A stretch of DNA of 64,000 nt from Pseudanabaena galeata CCNP1313 (GCF_029910235.1 NZ_CP112874.1:4082501-4146500); one strand, 5' to 3'; counted from the stretch's first letter, positions 15,301 through 24,280 are shown. Notes: generated by a model not told the origin, from the sequence alone. Numbers and translations: made by a program.

Positions 15301-16937
15301 ATAAGTGGAATTCTAATCTTAAATTGGGTTCCTTGATTGAGTTCCGAATAACACTCTATAACTCCGCCATGCTGCTCAACAATGATCTGATAACTGATCG
15401 ACATTCCCATGCCTGTACCTTTGCCAACAGGTTTAGTCGTAAAAAATGGGTCAAATATTTTATCTCTAACTGATGTTGACATTCCCATGCCATTGTCTTC
15501 AATTACAATCTCTACCCAATTTGTATCAATCAGAGCAGTTCTGATGTGAATTTGTCCTGATTGACACAGATTGGGATCTTCTGCTGCTATAGGGTCAATG
15601 GCACTAGATTTTATCTCATCTAAAGCATCTATGGCATTAGTCAAGATATTCATAAACACCTGATTTAATGCACCAGCGTAGCATTCCACTAGAGGGATAT
15701 CCCCGTAATTTTTGATGATTTCAATCTGATCGAACTCAGCCTTAGATTTCAAGTAATATTCTAAAATCTGTAATGTACTATCAATACCTTGATGAATATC
15801 GACTTTTTTTAAATCAGCCTGATCCATCCGCGAAAAATTTCGCAATAACAAAACTATCTGTTGAATTCGCTCACTACCAATCTTAATAGAACCTAAGATT
15901 TTGAGTAGATCTTCCTGTAAAAAATTGAGATTGATAGAATCTAAAGCACTCTGTATTTCAGGAACTGGTTCTAAATAGTGCTTTTGATATAAACCAATGA
16001 AGTGGAATAAGTCACTGACATATTCTTGAATATATTTAACATTGCCATAAATGAAGTTGACTGGATTATTGATTTCATGAGCAATTCCTGCAACTAGCAG
16101 CCCTAAGCTAGACATTTTTTCATTTTGCAGCATTTGAGATTGACTCAACTTTAAATCATGCATAGCTTTTTCTAAAGCTTCTGCTTTTTGCCTGAGAGCA
16201 GTTTCTGACTCTCCTAAACTCTCATTAGTCTTCTCTAGCTTTGTTTTAGTTTCTAAAAGTTTTCTTTCTGTACGTTTACGATAATTAATGTATTGATATA
16301 CTAACCCTAGAATAGTTATCCAAGCTACTATTAAAATTAGCAAGCTTAAGAGACTAAATAGACTAGACCATGACAAAGTGGAACCATAAAATTCTAAGTT
16401 GGATTTGACTCTTGATTGTAAAGCTGTACTAGTTAGTTGCATTCCCTCGCTATAAATCCGTTTCTGTTGTTCATATTCTGCGCTAGATAATATAGCAAGA
16501 GCTTTTTGCGATTTTCCTTGACGAATCAAGTTAAATGCTTCATTTTCCATTGCAACTAATTTGATGTTTGCCTTATCAGTTTGGATAGCATGACTTGCAT
16601 AGGTTTCTGGAGCGATCGCAATAGTTTGTTTGATTACTGCATCAAGCTTCGGTTCAAACGTGCGATACCGATTTTCCCATTGTAAATCTCCTGTTGACGA
16701 TGCCATCTTTGCAGACATGGTGAGTACTTCATCGAGATAGATAATCTCATCGCTTAGCCGTTGTAGTTGAAATTCAGGAGTGATTTTTAAATTAAAGCTC
16801 TGAGAGATTTGCCATGCATTCCAACTGCCTAACGCAACTAAAACCAAACTAAAAACCACAGCTAGACTGAGCAACGGCATCAGAAACCTATTGGTTAGAT
16901 AGTTCAATTTACGAATTGGGCTGCTTATATTTCCCAT
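15255..16937 (-). CDS. Membrane sensor histidine kinase
   Basis: A 560-residue kinase. The first transmembrane helix is at about 17-38, a roughly 160-residue extracytoplasmic sensor follows, and the second helix is at about 195-217 (SSLFSLLSLLILIVAWITIL). A long coiled coil (about 225-270) leads to the HisKA box LGLLVAGIAHEINNPVNFIYGNV, whose His is the autophosphorylation site, and an ATPase domain with NILTNAIDAL, IEDNGMGM and GKGTGMGMSISYQI. The kinase has no adjacent response regulator, so its partner is elsewhere. The last 15 codons overlap the end of the convergent vWA gene. Confidence 0.93.
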   Translation of the reverse strand: MGNISSPIRKLNYLTNRFLMPLLSLAVVFSLVLVALGSWNAWQISQSFNLKITPEFQLQRLSDEIIYLDEVLTMSAKMASSTGDLQWENRYRTFEPKLDAVIKQTIAIAPETYASHAIQTDKANIKLVAMENEAFNLIRQGKSQKALAILSSAEYEQQKRIYSEGMQLTSTALQSRVKSNLEFYGSTLSWSSLFSLLSLLILIVAWITILGLVYQYINYRKRTERKLLETKTKLEKTNESLGESETALRQKAEALEKAMHDLKLSQSQMLQNEKMSSLGLLVAGIAHEINNPVNFIYGNVKYIQEYVSDLFHFIGLYQKHYLEPVPEIQSALDSINLNFLQEDLLKILGSIKIGSERIQQIVLLLRNFSRMDQADLKKVDIHQGIDSTLQILEYYLKSKAEFDQIEIIKNYGDIPLVECYAGALNQVFMNILTNAIDALDEIKSSAIDPIAAEDPNLCQSGQIHIRTALIDTNWVEIVIEDNGMGMSTSVRDKIFDPFFTTKPVGKGTGMGMSISYQIIVEQHGGVIECYSELNQGTQFKIRIPLIQPPNPPKEFKLAAL

Positions 16938-17049
16938 GTTTCCAAAGGGATAAAAATTAGTTGAATATGAGAAAACATATACAATAAAACTGAGTTAATT
17001 AAAGTTTTAATTGAGCAATTTGCTTAGAACTTAAAGCTGAAGATCTTAG

Positions 17050-17340
17050 AACCCATTTAAGAATTCCTTTCTGCGGTTAAAAGCTCTAAGAGATCCCCCT
17101 CAATCCCCCTTAAAAAGGGGGAAGAATTTAATTCTCCCCCCTTTTTTAAGGCATTAATTACTTGACGCACCAAACCTCTACCCCCCCTCTAACTCCCCCT
17201 TGGGAAGGGGGAGAACTTAGACTTCCCCCCTTAGGAAGGGGGGACTGAGGGGGGTGAAAATTTACTCGGTGTGTCAAGTATATTAACGCCTTTTTTAAGG
17301 GGGGCTGGGGGGGGATCTAGACAATTCTTAAATGGTTTTT
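17050..17340. repeat. G/C-run element with a second one nested inside (family G)
   Basis: Outer arms ACCCATTTAAGAATTCC and CAATTCTTAAATGGTTT frame AGATCCCCCTC ... GGGGGGATCTAG. Inside, at about 17159-17280, CTTGACGCACC and GGTGTGTCAAG frame their own CCCCCTCTAACTCCCCC/GGGGGGACTGAGGGGGG pair. So one element has apparently inserted into another. Other members: 27726, 38610, 59746. Confidence 0.65.
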
Positions 17341-17370
17341 TACAGTGCTTTTCTTTCAAAGATATTTCTG

Positions 17371-17580
17371 TACTAAGTAGGTAGACATAATTAAATATAA
17401 AACCCAAATAAGCGAAATCACCCGCAAAGCGGGCGATTTCGCTTATTTGGGTTCTTGGTTTTATTAAATCTAGGTACTTATAGCTGTCGCCATTTTTGTT
17501 AGAACATAAAATCCAAATAGTGTAAGGCGGCGTTTCGCGCCGCCTTACACTATTTGGGTTTTGATTTGTCCTGATACAGG
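17371..17580. repeat. Family F and family E palindromes in tandem
   Basis: 17401-17453 pairs AACCCAAATAAGCGAAATC with its complement around CCCGCAAAGCGGG, flanked by TAAGTAGGTAGACATAA and a decayed partner. 17513-17557 pairs CCAAATAGTGTAAGGCGG with its exact complement around CGTTTCG, within flanks TAGCTGTCGCC ... TGATACAGGTAGAGCTA like those at 25825. No gene is visible in 16938-17614. Confidence 0.65.
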
Positions 17581-17589
17581 TAGAGCTAT

Positions 17590-17760
17590 ACGTGAACTAC
17601 CAGACGCTGACCGCTTAGGCGGTACAGCGCTGGCTTCCTGATTCAACGGGGATAGCGTCCAACAAAACCGAAGTTTTACCAGATCGACTTACATCTCCTC
17701 CACAGGCAGACTCGCTAGTTCCTAACGAGATAACTCGTACTGAGCCGAGTCGAAGTATCC
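17590..17760 (-). ncRNA. Candidate TnpB guide RNA (omega/reRNA)
   Basis: By analogy with IS200/IS605 elements, the scaffold would be the RNA from the last ~130 bases of tnpB through the right-end hairpin at 17605-17629. The guide would be read from flanking DNA below about 17590. Position is inferred; the exact end was not determined. Confidence 0.4.
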
Positions 17761-18832
17761 GCAAGGCTTCATTTCTAATGTTTATCGCTGCATTTACATC
17801 ACGGTCATGGAGAGTACCACAATGCTTACAAGTCCATGCCCTAACATCAAGAGTGAGGTTATCAACTCGATTTAGGCATACATGGCAAGTTTTAGAGCTA
17901 GGGAACCATCGATCAATCTCGATATATTGCCTTCCTTCACTTTCAGCCTTGTATTTGAGCATTGTGCAGAACATACCCCAGCCAACATCGCTAATCGCTT
18001 TGGCTAGATTATGATTTTTGACCATGCCCTTGATATTGAGATTTTCTACTGCAATAACTTGGTTTTCGTTTACTATCTTGCGGGACAGCTTGTGCAGAAA
18101 ATCTTCGCGACATCTGGCAATTTTGGAGTGAACTTTTGCCACAGCCAATCTTGCTTTTTTACGGTTTTGGCTACCCTTCTTTTTCTTGGATAGCTTTTGC
18201 TGTTTACGCTTTAAGTTGCGTTGATGTTTGATAAAAAACCTAGGATTAACAAATTTAGAGCCGTCACTGGTAATCGCAAAATGGGTTAATCCCACATCAA
18301 TACCAATAGCTTTATCCACTGGCATTAATTCAGGATTACCTTTGCCATCGTCAACCAAGACGGAAACAAAATGTTTACCATCGGGATTGCGAGAAACAGT
18401 GACAGTTTTAATAGTTCCATCAAAGCCACGATGGCGCTGACAGTGGACTAACCCAATCTTAGGTAAACTAATCTTGTCACCGTCAAACTTGACGTTTTGG
18501 GGATAACTAATTGACTGCTTACCATGCTTTGACTTGAATTTAGGCAGCATTGCCCGTTTGTCAAAGAAATTTTTGTAGGCAGTGGATAGATTCAATGCGA
18601 CTACTTGCAAGCATTGAGAATACGGCTCGGTTAACCATTCGTATTCCTTCTTGAGTGCAGGGAGTAAGCCTTGTATATACCCTCTAGTTAACCCCTTGCC
18701 AGTATTTTTATAGGTTTCTTGGCATAGGTTTAAGGCATAGTTCCAGAACCATCTCGCATAGCCAAAAGACTTTGCAAGCAAGGTTTCTTGCTCACTTGTG
18801 GGATAGATTCTGTACTTGTACGCCTTATACAT
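17615..18832 (-). CDS. tnpB: RNA-guided nuclease TnpB (IS200/IS605 family)
   Basis: A 405-residue TnpB, normal length, with N-terminal MYKAYKYRIYPTSEQETLLAKSFG. The RuvC nuclease residues are all present: Asp in IGIDVGLTHFAI (about 189), Glu in VIAVENLNIKGM (about 269) and Asp in HDRDVNAAINI (about 352). The zinc finger is CHVC ... CKHC (about 326-346). TnpB proteins cut DNA guided by an RNA processed from the 3' end of their own gene and the element's right end. The C-terminal tail (GTSESACGGDVSR) is typical of cyanobacterial copies and overlaps that guide-RNA region. Apparently intact, with no frameshift. Confidence 0.93.
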   Translation of the reverse strand: MYKAYKYRIYPTSEQETLLAKSFGYARWFWNYALNLCQETYKNTGKGLTRGYIQGLLPALKKEYEWLTEPYSQCLQVVALNLSTAYKNFFDKRAMLPKFKSKHGKQSISYPQNVKFDGDKISLPKIGLVHCQRHRGFDGTIKTVTVSRNPDGKHFVSVLVDDGKGNPELMPVDKAIGIDVGLTHFAITSDGSKFVNPRFFIKHQRNLKRKQQKLSKKKKGSQNRKKARLAVAKVHSKIARCREDFLHKLSRKIVNENQVIAVENLNIKGMVKNHNLAKAISDVGWGMFCTMLKYKAESEGRQYIEIDRWFPSSKTCHVCLNRVDNLTLDVRAWTCKHCGTLHDRDVNAAINIRNEALRILRLGSVRVISLGTSESACGGDVSRSGKTSVLLDAIPVESGSQRCTA

Positions 18833-18989
18833 TTATCAAGATTGTAGAATACTGATAAGCTAATTATAGCATAGATAACTTCTATTGATTCGAGAATCGC
18901 TCAATTTGTTTCTGGCTCACTTTCATCCCGTCACTCATCCTTGTAAACGGATAGAGTGCGGGACTTCTCGTTCGCGTTAGTTAAACTTA

Positions 18990-19026
18990 AAACCTGTGGC
19001 ACGCGCTATGCGCGTGCCACAGGTTT
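18990..19026. repeat. Family F palindrome after the PucC-like gene
   Basis: AAACCTGTGGCACGCGC pairs with its complement around TAT, flanked by remnants of the GTAGAGGTACTTATG end. The same CCTGTGGC(G)CACGC arms recur at 50245 and 55206. Confidence 0.6.
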
Positions 19027-19088
19027 TAAGGTTTTAATTGTGTAGAGGTACTTATGATTTTTGAAACGCTTCAAAAAGCCTATTCTCA

Positions 19089-20570
19089 TTAATCTATTTC
19101 ATTAGCAAATACAGTAGCGATCGCTTGTTTGGCATCGGTGCGAAATTCTTGGACATTAACTCGACTTAATAGAAATACCGCAAAAATCATCACTACAGCT
19201 TCACAAACAAAAACGAAGCTATAAGCTAATGTCGGCAAACTGAAGATTTTGTTGCCAATATCTAGCACCACACCACCTGTAACTGTGGCAAGTCCTCTAG
19301 CGATCGCTTGAGATAGTCCCCAAGCACCAATAAAGGTTCCCGCAGTTTCGGCCGCCGTGAGGTCAAGCATGAGACTCAAAGCGCCTGAAGTCGTAATTCC
19401 AGAGGCAAATCCAAATAGAGTTAAAGCACCTTGTAAGACGGGAATTTTTTGGGTAAATCCTGCAATTAATAATAAGGCGCAGCTACCCGCAACTAAGTAA
19501 CAACCTAGTTTGGTGGAATTTTGCTTGCCAAGGCGCGGCACAATCAAGAATCCTGAAGAACTCAACCCTATTAAGCTTCCTGTGCCAAAAGCGGCATTAA
19601 GTTGTGTGGTTTTACAAATACTCATGCCAAACACAGCACCCCCAAATGGTTCCATAATTGCATCCTGCATGAAAATACCAATGGTCATCATTAGCAGGAA
19701 TGAGAAAAATAAACCTGTTTGTTTGCTTGCCGTCAACACGCGCAGCGCTTTACCAAGACTAAGTTTATCCTCTGTGGCAGTGGTTCCATTGAGAATGTGA
19801 TTTTCGGCAACACGCAACTTATAACGGGAATACTTCTGCTCAATGCCATAGGTAGCGAACAGTGCTAAACCCACTACCGCCACAGGAATGACCATGAAGA
19901 CAAAATTTAGTGTTTTTTGCAATTGGGCAAGGCGATCGCGATCCGTATAAATAGAAATATTACTAGGCGGTTCTTCTGAACATTGCAGCAAACGAGAAAC
20001 CACGATCGCACCAATCACAATTCCCACCATCAACATCGACCAGACGATTCCCACTAGTTTAGAGCGATCCTCTTCGTCGGACACATCCACTAACATCGCG
20101 GCAAAAGGTGTAGAACTCAGGCTAATTGACATTCCATACAGCGCAAACATAGCAGCCAAGGCGATCGCCCAGCCATAGGTGACACCATTCCAGCCAATCT
20201 CATACACACTGCGTCCCAATTGCCACATCACCTGTGTAGTCAGAAAAGCAACCACAGCAAAGATCACGGCTCCAATCCAGACATAGCCTGAGCGATGGGT
20301 TCCGAATATCGTTTTAGCATCGGAGGTCTGCCCAAACCAAACTCGCGTCGGAGACACAAATAGAGGCATCGCAATAAACACGGCGGCGAGGGTCGCAGGA
20401 ATCGCTAGTTCGTTGATCATCACACGGTTCAACAACCCTGCGATCAGCAAAGACATAATTCCTAAGCCCATTTGAAATAGCCCGATCCGAAACATTTGGA
20501 TCAGTGGCAATTTAGGCGGTATTTGGGACGGGGTTTCGTCTAAATTTGCGATATCGACTTGGTTATTCAT
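19089..20570 (-). CDS. PucC/BCD-family MFS transporter
   Basis: A 493-residue, about 12-helix membrane protein of the BCD family (bacteriochlorophyll delivery/PucC-like) within the major facilitator superfamily. The N-terminal MFRIGLFQMGLGIMSLLIAGLLNRVMINEL and the block PTRVWFGQTSDAKTIFGTHRSGYVWIGA are family hallmarks, as is SSTPFAAMLVDVSDEEDRSKLVGIVWSMLMVGI. Family members are implicated in light-harvesting or chlorophyll-related assembly at the membrane, but their transported substrate is not settled. It is a single gene, with repeats on both sides. Confidence 0.9.
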   Translation of the reverse strand: MNNQVDIANLDETPSQIPPKLPLIQMFRIGLFQMGLGIMSLLIAGLLNRVMINELAIPATLAAVFIAMPLFVSPTRVWFGQTSDAKTIFGTHRSGYVWIGAVIFAVVAFLTTQVMWQLGRSVYEIGWNGVTYGWAIALAAMFALYGMSISLSSTPFAAMLVDVSDEEDRSKLVGIVWSMLMVGIVIGAIVVSRLLQCSEEPPSNISIYTDRDRLAQLQKTLNFVFMVIPVAVVGLALFATYGIEQKYSRYKLRVAENHILNGTTATEDKLSLGKALRVLTASKQTGLFFSFLLMMTIGIFMQDAIMEPFGGAVFGMSICKTTQLNAAFGTGSLIGLSSSGFLIVPRLGKQNSTKLGCYLVAGSCALLLIAGFTQKIPVLQGALTLFGFASGITTSGALSLMLDLTAAETAGTFIGAWGLSQAIARGLATVTGGVVLDIGNKIFSLPTLAYSFVFVCEAVVMIFAVFLLSRVNVQEFRTDAKQAIATVFANEID

Positions 20571-20699
20571 CGGTTGCGATTGAAATTAAAAAAATCAGTA
20601 AAAACACTATTATCTCAAACTTCCGCAGAATTGCGCTAGCCGATCGCCAAACCAGCCCCATAGACTCTAATTCAATCTTGATAGGTTATGGTGCTGCAC

Positions 20700-20802
20700 T
20701 AAGTAGCTAGGCATAAGTAAACTAAAAACCTAGAAAGCTGTCCCGCCCGCGTAGCGGGCGGGACAGCTTCTGGTTTTAGGTTTTAATTATGCCTAGCTAC
20801 TT
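20700..20802. repeat. Complete family F element
   Basis: TAAGTAGCTAGGCATAA at the left and TTATGCCTAGCTACTTA at the right are exact inverted ends. The interior hairpin pairs GAAAGCTGTCCCGCCCGC with its complement around GTA. This is the clearest copy of the family, others being at 38760, 50230, 52510 and 55180. Confidence 0.75.
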
Positions 20803-20843
20803 ACAACCTATCAAGTTGATCAACTTGAGATGGGGATAAATCT

Positions 20844-21398
20844 ATGGATTCTGGTTGGAGACGCTCAAATTTTTTATTAGCTTGTAGCCTAGTTCTCTGC
20901 TTCAGTACTAAGGTTTATGCAGAGGAGTTACCCAAAAACTTTGATTCACTACAGCCTATTAATCATCAAATTCAGCAAGTTAAGTCACAAAAAACTAAGC
21001 AAAAACCCAATACTCAATTACTAAATGCTCAATTACTAATTGCTTCTCAAAATGGCAACCTCAAGGAGGTGCGATCGCTAATTTCCCAAGCAACCGATGT
21101 CAATGTCCGCGATGAATATGGATGGACACCGATCCTATGGGCGGCGATGAATGGACATACTGATGTGGTGCGAGTTTTATTAGTGTCAGGTGCAACTCCG
21201 AATACGCGCAATAAGTATGGATGGACTCCTCTAATGTGGGCGGCTGGTCAAGGCTATAGCGAAATTGTGCGATCGCTAATTGCCTCAGGAGCGCGGCTAA
21301 ACGCACAGGATCGCAATGGCTGGACAGCGATGATGTGGGCATGGGATGGCAATCATCAAGAAACGGTCGCAATTTTACGAAATGTGGCTAATGACTAA
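20844..21398 (+). CDS. Exported ankyrin-repeat protein
   Basis: 184 residues. A signal peptide is predicted at 1-26 (FLLACSLVLCFSTKVYA-EE). A low-complexity Gln/Lys linker leads to three or four ankyrin repeats from about residue 65: LLIASQNGNLKEVRSLISQA, DEYGWTPILWAAMNGHTDVVRVLLVSGA, NKYGWTPLMWAAGQGYSEIVRSLIASGA, DRNGWTAMMWAWDGNHQETVAIL. It is presumably a periplasmic protein-protein interaction module; the partner is unknown. It follows a complete family F repeat by about 40 bases. Confidence 0.88.
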   Translation: MDSGWRRSNFLLACSLVLCFSTKVYAEELPKNFDSLQPINHQIQQVKSQKTKQKPNTQLLNAQLLIASQNGNLKEVRSLISQATDVNVRDEYGWTPILWAAMNGHTDVVRVLLVSGATPNTRNKYGWTPLMWAAGQGYSEIVRSLIASGARLNAQDRNGWTAMMWAWDGNHQETVAILRNVAND

Positions 21399-21404
21399 TC
21401 AAAA

Positions 21405-21545
21405 TCAAAATATAAGTAGCGGCGCGAAGCGCCGCTACTTGTATTTTTGGTTTTATGTCCTAACCTAACCTTTGCTTGCTATAGAACAAAAATTGAAAGA
21501 GGGTTTGGAAACCAAACCCGTACCTTAATAGGTAGGGGCACCCCC
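21405..21545. repeat. Family E hairpin and family H fragment after the ankyrin gene
   Basis: 21405-21448 pairs AAATATAAGTAGCGGCGC with its near complement. 21500-21545 has GGGTTTGGAAACCAAACCCG and GGTAGGGGCACCCCCCCC. The minus-strand MscS gene ends within this second repeat. Confidence 0.6.
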
Positions 21546-22691
21546 CCCGTGGTTACCCTGCTTTGCTAATTCGATCAAAGCTGACTCCAGTTGTGAAGAC
21601 ATCTCAACTTTGCCCGATCGCAAATGTAGATCACGCTGCGGAAAAGGAATCTCGATTTGATTTTGGTTAAGAACTTCATAGATCAAAAAATACAAGTCAC
21701 TTTTGAGTAAAAATTGTTTGTCTGGTTCCGCAGTCCAAATTAATAGCTCAAAATCTAAGGAGCTATCACCAAACCCTTTGAACAATAGACTAGGAGAAGG
21801 AGAAGCTAATACCTTGGGATGTTCGCTAGCAGCTTCTATCAACACTGTCCGCACATGCTGGGGATCGGAGCCATAGGCTACGCCCAATGGTAAATGTATC
21901 CTTGAGATCGGGTTGCCATGACTCCAATTAATCACTTCACTATCGAGAAATCGCGAATTCGGCACAATAATGGAGACACGATCTAAGGTGCGAATTTCTG
22001 TACTCCTTGCCCCAATTCTTTCGACAGTGCCATGCAAATCTCCGACTTCAATGAAATCCCCCACTTGAATCGGACGCTCAAACACCAAAATTAAGCCGCT
22101 ACCAAAGTTTTTGGCAATATTTTGTAAGCCAATACCTAAACCAATACTCAAGGCACTAGCCAAAATTGTGAGCGAACTCAAGTCTAGTCCCCAGATCTGC
22201 AATAAAACTAATGTGCCGATAAAGATTAGGGTGTACTGCACAATTACCGCGATCGCTTCCTGTGCGCCACGGTTTAGCCCTGCAATACTGAGCACACGGT
22301 CTTTAAAGATATCAATAAATGCTCTGACGAGAAGTATTAGTCCAAATAGGAGTGCGCCTAAAATCGATAGATTGATGATTGAATAGGAGCTTTTGCCAAG
22401 GGTCAAGATGGGCGCATTAAAACTAGATGTTAAAACATCGCGAATTTGTTGGCTGATGGCGCGAGAATCGGGGAAAAGATCAGCAATGTAGAGGATCGCC
22501 GCCACCCAAACGGAGATACGGGTGATCGACAAAATTACTGTAAAAAATAAATCTAGTCCCTTCGTAATTGACTCGCGTTCCGTACCTTCTAACTTCCGTT
22601 TGAGTGTGCGCGATAAGTACCGCCGCAACATTCCCAAGCCCCAAGAAAGAGCGATCGCGCCCACAATAATTACAATAGGCAAAATGATCAT
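21525..22691 (-). CDS. MscS-type mechanosensitive channel
   Basis: 388 residues. Helices lie at about 3-18, 48-70, 95-125 and the pore helix SLTILASALSIGLGIGLQNIAKNFGSGLILVFERPIQVGDFIEV at about 175-215, the hallmark of MscS. The cytoplasmic beta domain follows (GTVERIGARSTEIRTLDRVSIIVPNSRFLDSEVINWSH). It releases ions when membrane tension rises during osmotic downshock. The last eight residues (HGGGAPTY) and the stop are supplied by a family H repeat, so the C-terminus seems altered. The start ATG overlaps the stop of a small upstream frame (ATGA). Confidence 0.93.
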   Translation of the reverse strand: MIILPIVIIVGAIALSWGLGMLRRYLSRTLKRKLEGTERESITKGLDLFFTVILSITRISVWVAAILYIADLFPDSRAISQQIRDVLTSSFNAPILTLGKSSYSIINLSILGALLFGLILLVRAFIDIFKDRVLSIAGLNRGAQEAIAVIVQYTLIFIGTLVLLQIWGLDLSSLTILASALSIGLGIGLQNIAKNFGSGLILVFERPIQVGDFIEVGDLHGTVERIGARSTEIRTLDRVSIIVPNSRFLDSEVINWSHGNPISRIHLPLGVAYGSDPQHVRTVLIEAASEHPKVLASPSPSLLFKGFGDSSLDFELLIWTAEPDKQFLLKSDLYFLIYEVLNQNQIEIPFPQRDLHLRSGKVEMSSQLESALIELAKQGNHGGGAPTY

Positions 22692-22918
22692 AAAGTTATG
22701 TTCTTTGGTGATTGCTCATAGACATATGAATCAATATAATTCTCTACCAATGGATTTACAGCACTTTTATTTCCTTGTATTACCATTGACATGACTGGTA
22801 TTTGGTCAGCCCACCTGAGTGGGTTAGAGGGGCTGTTCAGCGCGACAGATACATGGTCATTAAAACTGACCGCGATCGCCGCCTTACTACCAGAATCCAT
22901 AGCCCTAGCTTTAATCAT
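22688..22918 (-). CDS. Doubtful small reading frame upstream of mscS
   Basis: A 76-codon frame (starting MIKARAMDSGSKAAIAVSFN) ends in an ATGA overlap with the mscS start, which is typical of coupled genes. I recognise no domain, and there is no clear Shine-Dalgarno sequence. It could be a remnant of a longer gene or chance. Confidence 0.22.
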   Translation of the reverse strand: MIKARAMDSGSKAAIAVSFNDHVSVALNSPSNPLRWADQIPVMSMVIQGNKSAVNPLVENYIDSYVYEQSPKNITL

Positions 22919-22977
22919 GCGGCGGTCTAGCCAAACGCAAGAGTAGATACAATACGCATTTATTGCAAATTAGAGAC

Positions 22978-23015
22978 TTGGGCTTGGAGACCAAGCCCCT
23001 ACCTATCCAAAGATG
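22978..23015. repeat. Left half of a family H palindrome, split by IS110
   Basis: ACTTGGGCTTGGAGACCAAG, then CCCCTACCTATCCAAAGATG. The other half, AAGGGGTTTGGTCTCCAAACCCAAGT, is at 24281-24306, on the far side of the IS110 element. Confidence 0.65.
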
Positions 23016-23041
23016 TAGATACTGTCTTGAGTACCAAAAAG

Positions 23042-24028
23042 TCAAGAGGGAATTTTAACAAAATTAGGATCGAAAGAACGCTGAGACTTGAGAACACCAA
23101 AGACCTGTCGTAACAGCTTGTGCATTACAGCACCAATGACGGACATTTTGGACTTACCCTTAGCAGTAAGGCGATCGCAGAAAGCGACAATCGGCGAATT
23201 ATAACGACGAGCAACAATCGCAGGCATAAACAAAGCTTTACGCAAACGTGAATTACCAATTTTTGACAAGCGCGGTTTGCCATGAATCGAAGAGCCAGAA
23301 GAGAATTCACGCGGAGTTAAACCCGCAAAAGCGGCTAATTGATCAGCCGTATCAAAAGCAGAAATATCCCGAATTTCCGCCAGTAATACAGTTGCAGTCA
23401 ATTCAGCAATACCTGGAATGGAAGTCAACAAATCCCGTTGCGATTTCAAATGAGGATGTTGATCAAAGTGCTGACGGATCAATTTTTTGGTCATCTCAAT
23501 TTGCTCCTTGAGGAAGTCAATGTGGGTGTTAATTGCTTCAACCAAAATTGGATCAGCCGTAGCAAGACGATTTTGCTCTTGTTGCTGCATGGCGGTTAAG
23601 CTATCTAAACGATGTACTAATGCTTGGAGTTGCTCAATTTCTAATGCTGGTGGTGTCCAAGCAGCAGGCTTTAAGGCAGCACAAAATCTAGCAATAACTT
23701 TGGCATCAGCACGGTCTGTCTTTGTACGACTTAACTCGCTCTTGCCAAAGGCTTTGGGACGTGATGGATTGACGATACTTACTTTGTACCCTGCGGCTAC
23801 TAAGAATCGGGCTAAGGCATTGCCATAAGTGCTGGTGGCTTCCATACAGCTATGTAAATTTTTTACACTTTGAATGTTTAGCCATTCTTGTAGTTCGACA
23901 AATCCTTCGGGATTATTGTTAAATACTTTGTTCTTAATCTTGGCGTTGTCTTGAATTAGGGCAACATCAAACTTGGCTTTACTGATGTCTATGCCTAAAA
24001 CATCACATACTTCATTGCTATTGTTCAT
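23042..24028 (-). CDS. IS110-family transposase (DEDD recombinase)
   Basis: 328 residues, full length. The N-terminal RuvC-like DEDD domain has DVLGIDISKAKFDVAL (Asp), CMEATSTYG (Glu) and the paired aspartates in RTKTDRADAKVIARF. The C-terminal Transposase_20 domain has LTSIPGIAELTATVLLAEI and the catalytic serine region FAGLTPREFSSGSSIHGKPRLSKIGN. No disruption is seen, so the element may be active. The enzyme acts with a structured bridge RNA from the non-coding end to choose target and donor. Confidence 0.95.
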   Translation of the reverse strand: MNNSNEVCDVLGIDISKAKFDVALIQDNAKIKNKVFNNNPEGFVELQEWLNIQSVKNLHSCMEATSTYGNALARFLVAAGYKVSIVNPSRPKAFGKSELSRTKTDRADAKVIARFCAALKPAAWTPPALEIEQLQALVHRLDSLTAMQQQEQNRLATADPILVEAINTHIDFLKEQIEMTKKLIRQHFDQHPHLKSQRDLLTSIPGIAELTATVLLAEIRDISAFDTADQLAAFAGLTPREFSSGSSIHGKPRLSKIGNSRLRKALFMPAIVARRYNSPIVAFCDRLTAKGKSKMSVIGAVMHKLLRQVFGVLKSQRSFDPNFVKIPS

Positions 24029-24273
24029 AGGTGCTTGCAGTTTTTTTGCTAGATTTATCCATCAAGCAATCAGTGGTATTGAACTATCCTTGTGAATACA
24101 GGTTTACCCATTGGGCGACCTCTGATACTGTCCAGTCTTTACTTGTTTCCACTGTTTAAGCAGAGACGACTCTATCTACATTACGGGCTTGGTGTCCCTA
24201 GGGGTTGAACGAGTTTATCTCTGCTTTTGCTTTTTCGGATTTGAGTAAAGATTTTATCCTTTACTTTTCTTCC
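24029..24273 (-). ncRNA. Candidate bridge-RNA region of the IS110 element
   Basis: About 245 non-coding bases lie upstream of the transposase start inside the element, where IS110-group elements encode their bridge RNA. The region is non-repetitive and carries short inverted segments, but I could not derive a reliable fold or match its loops to the target. Confidence 0.4.
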
Positions 24274-24280
24274 TAGATAC

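Larger units (their letters stand above)
17590..18970 (-). mobile_element. IS200/IS605-type element with tnpB only
   Basis: The tnpB gene is flanked by subterminal hairpins. One (17605-17629, CGCTGACCGC ... GCGGTACAGCG) contains the tnpB stop codon; the other (18928-18962) pairs CCCGTCACTCATCC with GGATAGAGTGCGGG. No tnpA gene is present, so it would need a transposase supplied elsewhere. Boundaries are approximate. Confidence 0.65.
23016..24280 (-). mobile_element. IS110-family insertion sequence in the loop of a palindrome
   Basis: The transposase gene is followed by only about 20 bases to the element end but preceded by about 250 non-coding bases, the layout of IS110-group elements. TAGATAC occurs at both borders (23016-23022 and 24274-24280), so the element is about 1258 bp with this 7-base repeat. 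Its flanks are the two halves of a family H palindrome. The exact crossover within TAGATAC is not decidable from one copy. Confidence 0.75.
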
